The notes under the pieces: generated by a model
Databases searched by the model: none
Told to the model about the DNA's origin: nothing
Seen by the model: the letters and a program-made list of their open reading frames with translations, nothing else
In this document: positions 24,616 to 32,798 of the stretch, piece after piece
Position numbering within the stretch: the stretch's first letter is position 1
How the letters are laid out: every line of letters starts with the position of its first letter
Source: DAIOXA01 sp050949165
GTDB lineage: Bacteria; Bacillota; Proteinivoracia; UBA4975
Direction of reading: 5' to 3'
Assembly (NCBI GenBank): GCA_050949165.1
Contig: JBMNFF010000001.1
Span: 806,001-870,000, forward strand
DNA length: 64,000 bases
Translations under genes and position numbers: made by a program

Positions 24616-25138
24616 AACTGGTGAGGTTGATCAGCCACTGTTCACATTCCTCAGGGCTGGTGAAATGGATCTCCTCGGCCAAGAATTCCAAGGCGCTGCC
24701 GGGTGCTTCTGCATACTTTTTAAAGAGTGTCCCATCCTCACAGAAGACGGCGATGTAATTGTCTTCGGTGAGGCGGATATATCCCCGCGGCGGCCACTGG
24801 TACACCGAACAGTCGGGGCAAGGTCTGGCCGGGAATTCCACCTCCACCCTTTCTCTGGTAAAGGCGAGGATGGTGGCGCCGGGATATTCCTCGGTCAATA
24901 GGGCTTCCAGCTCAGCTAGATTTTTACCCCGCCAGGCCTGGCACTCCTCCGACGTCAGGGGCTGGAGCTCCTCGCCGCAATAGGAACACCGCTGTTGTCC
25001 CCTGATTTCTGTGAGTTCATCGATGACGGCCGGTTCTTCACCCGTGCGCCAGCGCCCGGCGCCCAGAACTGCCGTGACCAGCACCAGAGTCGAGACGGTC
25101 CCCGCCAGGACATATTTGAGGAGTCTCGGTGAAAACAT
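24614..25138 (-). CDS. BofC C-terminal domain-like membrane-anchored protein
   Basis: A 174-residue protein with a short N-terminal signal anchor (about residues 7-27). A CSYC pair (about 51-54) and a second CPDC pair (about 108-111) could make disulphides or bind zinc. A C-terminal domain follows (YIRLTEDNYIAVFCEDG...LFKKY), like the C-terminal domain of BofC, an inhibitor in the SigK checkpoint of Bacillus sporulation. It sits between yebC and ruvC. The BofC link is a weak resemblance over the last 70 residues. Its ribosome site lies in the 3' arm of a hairpin. Confidence 0.65.
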   Translation of the reverse strand: MFSPRLLKYVLAGTVSTLVLVTAVLGAGRWRTGEEPAVIDELTEIRGQQRCSYCGEELQPLTSEECQAWRGKNLAELEALLTEEYPGATILAFTRERVEVEFPARPCPDCSVYQWPPRGYIRLTEDNYIAVFCEDGTLFKKYAEAPGSALEFLAEEIHFTSPEECEQWLINLTS

Positions 25139-25141
25139 TAA

Positions 25142-25173
25142 ATCACCCCTGGCTATTTTTTCCCAGGGGTGAT
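25142..25173 (-). promoter_or_regulatory. Hairpin covering the BofC-like ribosome binding site
   Basis: An 11-bp perfect inverted repeat (25173-25163 with 25152-25142, ATCACCCCTGG-type arms) lies between yebC and the BofC-like gene. The 3' arm contains the AGGGGTGAT ribosome site, about 6 nt before the ATG. There is no T-run, so it looks like translational masking rather than termination. Confidence 0.55.
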
Positions 25174-25184
25174 AATTCTATGCA

Positions 25185-25916
25185 TTATCCAACATCCTCG
25201 GGCATGTCCCAATTGGTGTACACATTTTGAACATCGTCATGTTCATCCAGGGCCTCTACCAAGTCCAGGACTTCCGGGGGACCTTCGACGAGGTTGTCGG
25301 GGAGCATGGTAATTTCCGCAGATTCCGGGACAATGCCCTGCTCTTCCAGGGCGGTCCGGACCTGTTCAAAATTCTCCGGGCTGGTGATGATCTCCCAACC
25401 CTGACCCTCATCGCGGATGTCTTCGGCGCCGGCGTCCAGGGCAGTCAGCATCAACTCTTCCTCATCCAGGGGGCAGTTCTCCTTGACCACAAAAATCTGG
25501 CCTTTGCGCTTAAACATCCAGGCCACACAGCCGGTCTCGCCTAAGCTGCCGCCCTTGCGGGAAAAGATGTAGCGAATCTCCGAAGCAGTGCGGTTGCGGT
25601 TGTCAGTGACGATGTCCATGAGGATTGCCACTCCGCCAGGTCCATAGCCCTCGTAGGTAATCTCTTCAAGATTGTCGCTTTCCGAACTGCCCGCTGCCCT
25701 GGCAATAGCCCGGTTGATGTTGTCATTGGGCATATTGGCAGCGCGGGCCTTATTCAGCGCCATGCGCAAGCGCATGTTACTGTCCGGGTCGGCACTGCCG
25801 CCCTGCCGGACGGCAACTATAATTTCCCGAGCGATTTTTGTAAATATCTTGCCCCGGTTGGCATCCTGGCGGGCTTTCTTATGCTTGATATTGGCCCATT
25901 TTGAATGACCAGCCAT
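25185..25916 (-). CDS. YebC/PmpR family protein
   Basis: A 243-residue protein with the YebC opening MAGHSKWANIKHKKARQDANRGKIF, the ARAANMPNDNINRAI segment and the three-domain length typical of the family. Members bind DNA as regulators or, as shown recently for some, help ribosomes through proline stretches. In many bacteria yebC is next to ruvC, as here. The Pro-rich RsgI of this operon region would be a natural client if the translation role applies, though this is inference. Confidence 0.95.
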   Translation of the reverse strand: MAGHSKWANIKHKKARQDANRGKIFTKIAREIIVAVRQGGSADPDSNMRLRMALNKARAANMPNDNINRAIARAAGSSESDNLEEITYEGYGPGGVAILMDIVTDNRNRTASEIRYIFSRKGGSLGETGCVAWMFKRKGQIFVVKENCPLDEEELMLTALDAGAEDIRDEGQGWEIITSPENFEQVRTALEEQGIVPESAEITMLPDNLVEGPPEVLDLVEALDEHDDVQNVYTNWDMPEDVG

Positions 25917-25978
25917 TCAAATCCCTCTCCTTCCTCATCTGAATCCATCAATATATTAGCATACCCGGAGTAGCTGGG

Positions 25979-26006
25979 GCAAAAAAAATACGCGTTGCCG
26001 CGTATT
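25979..26006 (-). terminator. Terminator after the DUF523-NadE gene
   Basis: AATACGCG / CGCGTATT (26006-25999 with 25994-25987, 4-nt loop) is followed by a run of eight T on the minus strand, about 100 nt past the stop. Confidence 0.85.
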
Positions 26007-26108
26007 AAGAAGAGGGGGTTAACTTGAGAAGCTTTTGGTCAACCTTATTATAACCCGAATTGCCCGGATTATAGGTTAAGAGAAACTGAAATTTACATCA
26101 CAATTATG

Positions 26109-27299
26109 TTACAGAGGGCATGTCGGCGGCATCTCCAGTTTGTGCCGGGCCCGACGCATCGCTTCCCGGATTCGGAAGACGACCTCCGGATCGGTGGTTC
26201 CCGAAAGTATGTACTCGTCCAGCTGGCGATAACTAAAGCCCAGCTCCTCTTCATCGGTCTGTCCCGGCCACAGACCGGCGCTGGGCGCCTTGGCGATTAT
26301 TCTTTCCGGTATCCCCAAATGCCGGGCCAGTTGACAGACCTGGGCCTTGACCAGCTCGCCCAGGGGCTCTAAGTCCACGGCGCCATCGCCGTGCTTGGTG
26401 AAAAATCCCGTGACAATTTCCGACTTGTTGCCGGTGCCGATTACCAGGTAATTGTTCCGGGCGGCCTGATAGTACAGGGCAATCATGCGCAGCCGGGGTT
26501 TAATATTAGCCAGCGCCAGATCATCGGCCGCCAACTGCCCGGCGTCGGCCGCCAGAGTCTGCACCAGAGAACGATAGGCGCCGTCCAGGTTAATTTCCAC
26601 GGCCTTGAGGTCCAAGGTCCTGGCTACCAACCAGGCATCCTCAACGTCGAGGCTGCTGCTCTCCACCGGCAGGATGAGCGCCAGGGTGGTGTCGGGAAAA
26701 GCTTCCCGGGCCAAGGCCGCCGCCACCGCCGAGTCAATGCCGCCGCTGAGGCCCAGGACACAGCCCTTGGCGCCGGCGGCGGTGACCTTTTCCCGTAGCC
26801 AACTGACGATTTTTTCTGTGACGACAGCGTAATCCACCTGTAATCCCTCCTTGGGAATGGATTCTTCACTAAACAAGAGCAAACCCGCCTGGGCCAGGGC
26901 AGCGCCTGTCACGCCAGAGCCAGCCTGGACAGTGCCGGAAAAGTTCCCGCTGTATATTGAGCGGGCGCCGCAGCTGGGACTGCGCTCTTTGAGCAACGCC
27001 GCCCCGGCGCCAAAATCCCGGGCAGCCTGCACGGCTATCCGGGCGCCCCGAAGGAAATGGCGGGTGACATCCATTCCCGTCTCTGTCAAGACCTTGGCCT
27101 TTCCCTCCAGCACAGCCAAGCCATCGCCGCCGGCAATCTCCGAAGCAGCCCGGGGTGTGGGCAGGCCTCCGTCCACCTCGGGACAGATGGGGATGTACTC
27201 CTTATCCCGCAGAAACTCCTGCACCCTGGGATTCAAATTGTTGCCGCCGCTGTACTTGCAGTTGCAGCCCAGGAGGCAGGCGCTGACCACAAAGCGCAT
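26109..27299 (-). CDS. nadE: DUF523-NAD synthetase fusion protein
   Basis: A 396-residue fusion. Residues 1-145 are a DUF523 domain: SACLLGCNCKYSGGNNLN, CPEVDGGLPTPR and LLKERSPSCG, with conserved cysteines at about 8, 12, 14, 39 and 110. Residues 152-396 are an ammonia-dependent NAD synthetase, with the PP-loop SGGIDS at 185-190, IGTGNKSE and FTKHGDGAVDLEPLGEL. NadE makes NAD from deamido-NAD, ATP and ammonia. DUF523 has no settled role; its cysteines suggest a metal site. There is no stop or frameshift between the domains. Co-transcribed with the upstream F420-ligase-like gene, with a 1-nt overlap. Confidence 0.92.
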   Translation of the reverse strand: MRFVVSACLLGCNCKYSGGNNLNPRVQEFLRDKEYIPICPEVDGGLPTPRAASEIAGGDGLAVLEGKAKVLTETGMDVTRHFLRGARIAVQAARDFGAGAALLKERSPSCGARSIYSGNFSGTVQAGSGVTGAALAQAGLLLFSEESIPKEGLQVDYAVVTEKIVSWLREKVTAAGAKGCVLGLSGGIDSAVAAALAREAFPDTTLALILPVESSSLDVEDAWLVARTLDLKAVEINLDGAYRSLVQTLAADAGQLAADDLALANIKPRLRMIALYYQAARNNYLVIGTGNKSEIVTGFFTKHGDGAVDLEPLGELVKAQVCQLARHLGIPERIIAKAPSAGLWPGQTDEEELGFSYRQLDEYILSGTTDPEVVFRIREAMRRARHKLEMPPTCPL

Positions 27300-28009
27300 C
27301 AGTCTGCCACCGGCCTCACCAGGGCAATGGGGGTCTGGGCATTTTCCTGCCCCATGGGGTTGTCCCTCAGGATGTCGTAAAAATCAATTTTCCGCAGTTC
27401 GGGGTCGGACCACCCCTTGATGCTGCCGCCGACATCATTGATATCCGCCACCACCACCGGGTAACCGCAGGAAGCGGCGATCTCCCGGGCGGTCCGGCTG
27501 GCCTCGGGCAAGGGCAGGATGACCTTGGTCCAATAGGGACCGTTGGGGCCGCCGCTCTGGCCGTCGATGGAGCGCACCTTATCGCCGGCAATCCTATAGA
27601 ACCAGCCTTTAAGGCCGAAGAGCTTGGTGAGGGCGCTGACTGCCGCAGCCAAGAGGATGCGCCACAGGCCCGCCAACTCGATGGCCACCTGCATCTTCTC
27701 GGGGGTACCGATACCCCGGCCATGTCGGGTGGGCTTGACGAATTTATACAGTTTCCTGGCCCACCAGCCGGGCTTAATCTCGCTCTCGTCCTTGGCCAGG
27801 CCAATACTGGTGGCGACACATTTCTCGCTGACGATGAGGTAATCGCCGGGCTGGTAGATATCGTCCAGGTAGCGCACCGCCACCTGGCCTACATCTTCTC
27901 CCTCCTTGATAAAATGGGTTTTGACCAGAATTCGGCGGTATTTCCTGCCGTTGCTTTCGATTTCCGATTCAAGAGTTTGTCCCACTGCCAGACCCTTGGC
28001 GTCGCTCAT
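27299..28009 (-). CDS. F420-0:gamma-glutamyl ligase-like protein
   Basis: A 236-residue protein matching the CofE/F420_ligase domain fold: VKTHFIKEGEDVGQVAVRYL at the start, DYLIVSEKCVATSIG in the middle, and VVADINDVGG near the end. Archaeal and actinobacterial CofE adds glutamates to coenzyme F420; no other F420 gene is in the window and most Clostridia lack F420, so this Bacillota subgroup probably has another substrate. Its stop overlaps the nadE-fusion start by 1 nt, which suggests a shared pathway. Confidence 0.78.
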   Translation of the reverse strand: MSDAKGLAVGQTLESEIESNGRKYRRILVKTHFIKEGEDVGQVAVRYLDDIYQPGDYLIVSEKCVATSIGLAKDESEIKPGWWARKLYKFVKPTRHGRGIGTPEKMQVAIELAGLWRILLAAAVSALTKLFGLKGWFYRIAGDKVRSIDGQSGGPNGPYWTKVILPLPEASRTAREIAASCGYPVVVADINDVGGSIKGWSDPELRKIDFYDILRDNPMGQENAQTPIALVRPVAD

Positions 28010-28038
28010 AGTATCATTCCCTTCCGCATGCTTCCCTG

Positions 28039-28067
28039 ATTATACTCCCTTTGGGCAAAAAAGTGAA
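28039..28067 (-). promoter_or_regulatory. Promoter of the F420-ligase-like / nadE operon
   Basis: TTCACT (28067-28062) and TATAAT (28044-28039) are 17 bases apart on the minus strand, about 30 nt before the start codon. Confidence 0.65.
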
Positions 28068-28199
28068 CCTGTCCATATCCCCTTTGCGCCGCCCTTTCAA
28101 CCAGAAAGACTGGGGCGGGCAAGGGGAGCACGAATCTTCTCCGCACTAGTATACCTCGGAAATGAGAGTATATCCCTTCTGTCCTTCCAGGGCAAAATA

Positions 28200-28208
28200 T
28201 GCTATAGT
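28200..28208 (+). promoter_or_regulatory. Extended -10 promoter of the trk operon
   Basis: TGCTATAGT gives a -10 (28203-28208) with the TGn extension; no clear -35 precedes it. It is 32 nt before the trkA start. Confidence 0.55.
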
Positions 28209-28240
28209 GAAGGGAAATACACCCTATGAAGGTGAGTGTA

Positions 28241-29575
28241 ATGCGCATTATCATCATCGGCGCCGGCGAGGTTGGCGCCGAGCTGGCGGCGAAATTGTCC
28301 CGGGAAGAGAATGATGTCACCGTCATCGACAAGAATAGCTCCGCCCTGGAGCGCATGGCAGCCCTGGACGTCCTCACCATCCTGGGCAACGGCGCCAGCC
28401 TGGAAACCCTGGAAAGTGCCGGGATCAGGAGTACCGACCTCCTGATTGCCGTAACCCAAGTGGATGAAATCAATATCATGGCCTGTCTGCTGGGGAAAAA
28501 CAACGGGGCCAGGCGAACCATTGCCCGCGTTCGTCACAGCGCCTACGGAAACGAGTACAAGAGCCTGACCAGCGATCGCCTTGGCATCGACATCACCATC
28601 AACCCCGAGCAAGTGGCCGCCAACGAAATTGTCAAAGTAGTGAAGAGTGCCCATGCCTCGGAACTGGAATATTTCTGCAAGGGCAAGGTGCAAATGGTGG
28701 GCATGCGCCTGGGGCAGGAATCGCCCTTGCTCTTCAAGAACCTCAGGGATTTGAATCTGGGCGACAACACCCTGGTTGCCGCCATCACCCGGGACAATAA
28801 CCTGATCATTCCCCGGGGCGACGACAGCCTCGAACCGGGAGATCACATCTACTTGCTGACCTTGACGGGACGCCAATTTTCCCACGAGTTGATCACCGGC
28901 AAGGATTCCCTGCGGGTCCAGAAGATCATGGTCATGGGGGCGGGCAAGGTCGGCCGCCACGTGGTGCGCATGCTGGGCAACCGGGGGGCGGAGGTCAAGC
29001 TCATCGACAGCAACCTGGAAAAGTGCAGGGAAGCGGCCGATCTCTTCCCCGACGCCCTGGTCCTACATGGCAGCGGCACCGATTTGGACTTCCTTCGCCA
29101 GGAAGATATCGAGTCCACCGATGTCTTTGTTGCAGTGTCGGGCAATGACGAAGTCAATATCCTCTCGGCCCTCCTGGCCAAAAAACTGGGAGTCAAGAAG
29201 ACTGTGGTGGAAATCAACCGTCCCGACTATGCAGTCCTGGTAGATACCCTGGATATAGATACAGCCATCCGGCCCAGATTTCTCACCGCCGGCAGGATCC
29301 TCAAACTGGTGCGCAAGGGCCGCATCGAGTCGGTGATGATCCTCGGTGAGGATCAGGCCGAGGTAATCGAGATCAGCGTGGGCAAGAACGCTCCCGTCTT
29401 GGGCAAGACCCTGCAGGAACTAAAGCTTCCCAACGGCATCCTGGTGGGCGCCATCGTCCGGGGTGAGCAGGCGATTATCCCCCGGGGCAGCGACCATGTA
29501 ACCCATATGGACAAAGTCGTCCTCTTCTGTCTGCCGGAACTCAGCCAGCATGCCACAGAACTTTTTTCCGGGTAG
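28241..29575 (+). CDS. trkA: Trk potassium uptake regulatory subunit TrkA
   Basis: A protein of 444 residues with two copies of the RCK unit. The first Rossmann fold is IIIIGAGEVGAELAAKL, followed by a TrkA-C domain; the second is KIMVMGAGKVGRHVVRML, followed by another TrkA-C. It binds NAD(H) or nucleotides in the cytoplasm and gates the TrkH channel. ATG at 28241 is used because AAGGTG lies 6-8 nt upstream; an ATG 15 nt earlier has no ribosome site. trkH follows after 9 nt. Confidence 0.95.
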   Translation: MRIIIIGAGEVGAELAAKLSREENDVTVIDKNSSALERMAALDVLTILGNGASLETLESAGIRSTDLLIAVTQVDEINIMACLLGKNNGARRTIARVRHSAYGNEYKSLTSDRLGIDITINPEQVAANEIVKVVKSAHASELEYFCKGKVQMVGMRLGQESPLLFKNLRDLNLGDNTLVAAITRDNNLIIPRGDDSLEPGDHIYLLTLTGRQFSHELITGKDSLRVQKIMVMGAGKVGRHVVRMLGNRGAEVKLIDSNLEKCREAADLFPDALVLHGSGTDLDFLRQEDIESTDVFVAVSGNDEVNILSALLAKKLGVKKTVVEINRPDYAVLVDTLDIDTAIRPRFLTAGRILKLVRKGRIESVMILGEDQAEVIEISVGKNAPVLGKTLQELKLPNGILVGAIVRGEQAIIPRGSDHVTHMDKVVLFCLPELSQHATELFSG

Positions 29576-29584
29576 GTGGCGCCA

Positions 29585-31057
29585 GTGTTTGTCAATACCA
29601 ATCTCAACATCTGCGGAAAGTTTCTCCTGACTTTCAGCGCCTTGATGGCCGCCCCCCTGGCCATCTCCCTGGCCTATGGGCAGCCGGATACCAAGGCCTT
29701 TCTTTTCTCCATCATGCTGACATTCCTGCTTGGATTAGTGCTGGCCAAGGTCTTTAAGGCCGGGACCAGGGACCTGAGAATCCGCGACGGCTTTAGCCTG
29801 GTGGGCCTGATCTGGCTGGGCGCGGGACTGCTGGGCGCCCTGCCCTTCTATTTCTCCGGTACGGTTCCTTCCTTTGTCGACGCCGTGTTTGAGTCGGTCT
29901 CAGGCATTACCACCACCGGGGCCACCGTCTTCAGTTCCATTGAGGATAAACCCATGGGAATCTTGTTCTGGCGCAGTCTCACCCACTGGTTGGGCGGTAT
30001 GGGGATAATCGTCCTCTCGGTGGCCTTCCTTCCCCGCCTGGGGGCCGGCGCCATGCAGCTCTTCCGGGCCGAAGTGCCGGGTCCCTCGGCCGAAAGGCTG
30101 TTGCCCCGCATCAAGGAAACGGCCAAGGTCCTGTGGATTCTCTATGGCGCTCTGACGGCAATCCTCATGGCAATACTGATGCTGGCGGGAATGAATTGGT
30201 TTGACGCCCTCAATCACGCCTTTGCCACCCTGGCCACCGGCGGTTTTTCCACCCGCAACCTCAGCATCGCCTCCTTTGCCAGCCCGGGAATAGAAATTAT
30301 CCTCATCTTTTTCATGTTTGCTGCGGGCATTAACTTTACCCTCTACTATTACCTGTTCAACCGGCGCTGGTCCCTGGTCAAAGGGGACCGGGAGCTGAGG
30401 TTCTATGGAGCGGTGGTGGCCATTGCCGGGACATTGATAGCCGTAAACCTCTTTTGCGCCGGGACATTTTCATCCCTCTGGGAAGCCCTGCGCCACGGCT
30501 TCTTTCAGGTAATCTCCATCATCACCACCACCGGTTACTCTACGGCTGACTTCAATCAATGGCCGCCCCTTTCCCAGGGAATTCTCATGATTTTGGAGTT
30601 CTTTGGCGGCTCCGCTGGTTCCACCGCCGGAGCGATAAAGCTGATCAGGATTATGATTGTGCTCAAATTCATCTCCCGGGAGTTTTACCGGCTCCTTCAC
30701 CCGAAGATCGTCAGGCCGGTGCGGATTGGCAACAAGGTCATCCCCGATGAGATGCTGAGCAATGTGGCAGGTTTCATCCTCCTCTACCTGCTGATCTTTA
30801 CCGTATCCGGCCTGCTGGTAACTGCCATGGGCGTGGATTTTCTCAGCGCCTTTACCGGCTCGGCGGCCGCCCTGGGCAATGTCGGTCCGGGGCTCAATCT
30901 ATTGGGGCCCTTGAGCAATTTTGGCATCCTTCCCACCGGGGCAAAGGTGGTCTACATTCTCTGCATGCTCTTGGGCCGCCTGGAACTCTTCACCTTCATC
31001 CTCTTTTTAATCCATCCCATTTCCAGCCTTGCAAATATAGCAAAGACAAGGAGATGA
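29585..31057 (+). CDS. trkH: Trk potassium uptake channel subunit TrkH
   Basis: A 490-residue multi-pass membrane protein with the four pore-loop repeats of the TrkH/KtrB family. Selectivity-filter-like segments are SGITTTGATVF, FATLATGGFSTRN, SIITTTGYSTADF and GSAAALGNVGPGL. It moves potassium with TrkA. GTG at 29585 is preferred, having AGGTGG 5 nt upstream; GTG at 29576 overlaps that ribosome site. The stop is 6 nt before the YchF-like gene. Confidence 0.95.
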   Translation: MFVNTNLNICGKFLLTFSALMAAPLAISLAYGQPDTKAFLFSIMLTFLLGLVLAKVFKAGTRDLRIRDGFSLVGLIWLGAGLLGALPFYFSGTVPSFVDAVFESVSGITTTGATVFSSIEDKPMGILFWRSLTHWLGGMGIIVLSVAFLPRLGAGAMQLFRAEVPGPSAERLLPRIKETAKVLWILYGALTAILMAILMLAGMNWFDALNHAFATLATGGFSTRNLSIASFASPGIEIILIFFMFAAGINFTLYYYLFNRRWSLVKGDRELRFYGAVVAIAGTLIAVNLFCAGTFSSLWEALRHGFFQVISIITTTGYSTADFNQWPPLSQGILMILEFFGGSAGSTAGAIKLIRIMIVLKFISREFYRLLHPKIVRPVRIGNKVIPDEMLSNVAGFILLYLLIFTVSGLLVTAMGVDFLSAFTGSAAALGNVGPGLNLLGPLSNFGILPTGAKVVYILCMLLGRLELFTFILFLIHPISSLANIAKTRR

Positions 31058-31063
31058 TGCCCA

Positions 31064-32119
31064 GTGCTTACCTGTGGAATCGTCGGCCTGCCCATGACAG
31101 GCAAGACCACTCTGTTTTCCCTGCTCACCAAACACATTCCCCCGGAAGGAAGGACTTCGGCCACTGCCATGGCCAGTGTCCCCGACCCCCGGGTGGATTG
31201 GCTAAGCGAGATGTACCAGCCCCACAAGACTGTGTACGGGCAGATTCAGGTTACAGATATTGCCGGCCTCAGCGAGGGTACCGGCAAGAGCGCAGCCTTC
31301 CTGGATGCCATCCGCCCCGCTCAGACCCTGGTCCACGTGCTCCGCGCCTTTCAGGGCGACTTTCCGCATCCCTTGGGCAGCATCGACCCAATCCGGGACC
31401 TCAATATCGTCAATCACGAATTGCTCCTGGCGGATATGGCCCTGGTGGAAACCAGGCTGGAGCGAATCCGCAATTCCTCCAAGAACAAGGGACCGGGCAA
31501 AACCCAGTTGCCGGTCCTGGAAAAGTGCCTGGAGCACCTCATGGATGAAAAACCCATGTCCCTCCTGGCGCTGACTGAAGAAGAGCAGGAACAGCTCCAG
31601 GGCCTAATATTCTTTACCGACAAGCCCCAGTTGCTGGTGGTCAATTTGGATGAAGCCGATCTGGCCAGCCCTCCTGCCTGGCTGGATGAGCTTGCCGTAA
31701 TTGCCCGGGAAAAGGGCTGGCGCATGCTCTCCCTTTCCGCCCAGATTGAACAGGAGATATCCCAGCTCTCGCCCCAAGAACAGCAAGTCTTTATGGAAGA
31801 ACTGAACATAACCGAGCCCGGCACCGCCCTCCTGGCCAGAGAAGCTTACGCTCTGTTGGGGCTGATCTCTTTCTTTACCGTGGGCAAGGACGAAGTGCGA
31901 GCCTGGTCCCTGCGAAAAGGCGGCACTGCTGTGGAAGCCGCCGGCGTCATCCACAGCGATTTGGCCCGGGGCTTCATCCGTGCCGATGTCATGCACTACC
32001 AGGACCTGGTGGAACTGGGCAGTGAAAACGCCGTCAAGGACAAGGGCCTCGCCCTGCTGGTGGGCAAGGATTACATCGTCCAGGACGGCGACATCGTGCA
32101 TATCCGGTTTAACGTTTAA
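31064..32119 (+). CDS. YchF/DUF933-type P-loop GTPase-like protein
   Basis: A 351-residue protein of the Obg/YchF group. The G1 loop is GLPMTGKTTLFSLL (residues 8-21), the G3 region is VTDIAGLSEGTGK, and VVNLDEAD stands where YchF has NxxE, so ATP preference is possible. The C-terminal DUF933/TGS domain is FFTVGKDEVRAWSLRKGGTAVEAAGVIHSDLARGFIRADV. YchF proteins bind ribosomes and affect stress responses. The G1 loop differs from the usual NVGKST of YchF, so this is a divergent paralogue. It starts at GTG 31064 and is the last gene of the trk operon. Confidence 0.88.
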   Translation: MLTCGIVGLPMTGKTTLFSLLTKHIPPEGRTSATAMASVPDPRVDWLSEMYQPHKTVYGQIQVTDIAGLSEGTGKSAAFLDAIRPAQTLVHVLRAFQGDFPHPLGSIDPIRDLNIVNHELLLADMALVETRLERIRNSSKNKGPGKTQLPVLEKCLEHLMDEKPMSLLALTEEEQEQLQGLIFFTDKPQLLVVNLDEADLASPPAWLDELAVIAREKGWRMLSLSAQIEQEISQLSPQEQQVFMEELNITEPGTALLAREAYALLGLISFFTVGKDEVRAWSLRKGGTAVEAAGVIHSDLARGFIRADVMHYQDLVELGSENAVKDKGLALLVGKDYIVQDGDIVHIRFNV

Positions 32120-32315
32120 CTGGCTGAAACGCCTCCCGAGGGCAGTTGCGAGAGCTCATATTGGCTTTGACCGGCTGTCCGAAACAGCGGCCGTTATCGC
32201 CCTTCTCTGGAATATAGTTGACACAATCCCGGCACCGGCTCACTTTTTCACCTCCCTGAGATTCCGGGTCTCAGTACAAGTTTATCCCCGGTGCAAAAAT
32301 ATATTTATCATGCAG
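32120..32315. other. Intergenic stretch between the YchF-like gene and the terminator
   Basis: About 200 bases with no convincing gene, RNA or repeat. A TTGACA sits at about 32218 on the plus strand but no matching -10 follows. The trk-operon terminator is at its right end. Confidence 0.4.
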
Positions 32316-32347
32316 ACAGGCGGGTCATTCCCCGCCTGTTTCTGTTT
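32316..32347 (+). terminator. Terminator shared by the trk operon and the PrcB-like gene
   Basis: ACAGGCGGG (32316-32324) and CCCGCCTGT (32331-32339) flank a 6-nt loop, followed by TTCTGTTT on the plus strand. The stop codon of the convergent PrcB-like gene is in the loop, so the hairpin may serve both directions. Confidence 0.8.
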
Positions 32348-32798
32348 CCAGATTATGGACAGCCACCTTGGCCAGAACTGAATTGCTCTTGCTGAAAAAT
32401 ATCACTGATTGCGGCTGCCGCGGACAACTTACCTCGACCACCGTCCTGGGGAAGGTTATGACCTGAGTCACTATCGCCCAGGGCTTGGGGGACTTTTCCT
32501 CAACCCGGACCGTCACCGGTTCACTCAGTTCAACATCGCCCAAGAGCACCGAGTAACCGCCAGTGGGCCGCTGACCCAATTTTAAAGCCAGGTACAGGGT
32601 CCCCTCGGCATAAAAAGCCGCAAACCCCGGGTCCGCCTCATTGGTGACCAGCCACAGGTGAATCGCCTGTGGAATTTCTGAATTAGGCAGCGCAGACAGG
32701 ACCTCCATGCTCCCTCCACCCCCTTTGCCATAAAGGATCAGGGCAAGCACAAGCAGGACTAACCCGACGCCGACTGAAATTCTTTTGCCTCGCTTCAA
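32325..32798 (-). CDS. PrcB C-terminal domain-like membrane-anchored protein
   Basis: A 157-residue protein with one N-terminal transmembrane anchor (about residues 8-24). The outer domain contains the GQRPTGGYSV signature of the PrcB C-terminal domain, a small beta fold first described in the Treponema dentilisin protease complex. Its start, TTG at 32798, overlaps the stop of the upstream regulator gene by 4 nt (TTGA). It is therefore coupled to the membrane LuxR regulator and the solute-binding lipoprotein and probably acts with them outside the membrane. No enzyme motif is seen. Confidence 0.78.
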   Translation of the reverse strand: MKRGKRISVGVGLVLLVLALILYGKGGGGSMEVLSALPNSEIPQAIHLWLVTNEADPGFAAFYAEGTLYLALKLGQRPTGGYSVLLGDVELSEPVTVRVEEKSPKPWAIVTQVITFPRTVVEVSCPRQPQSVIFFSKSNSVLAKVAVHNLETETGGE

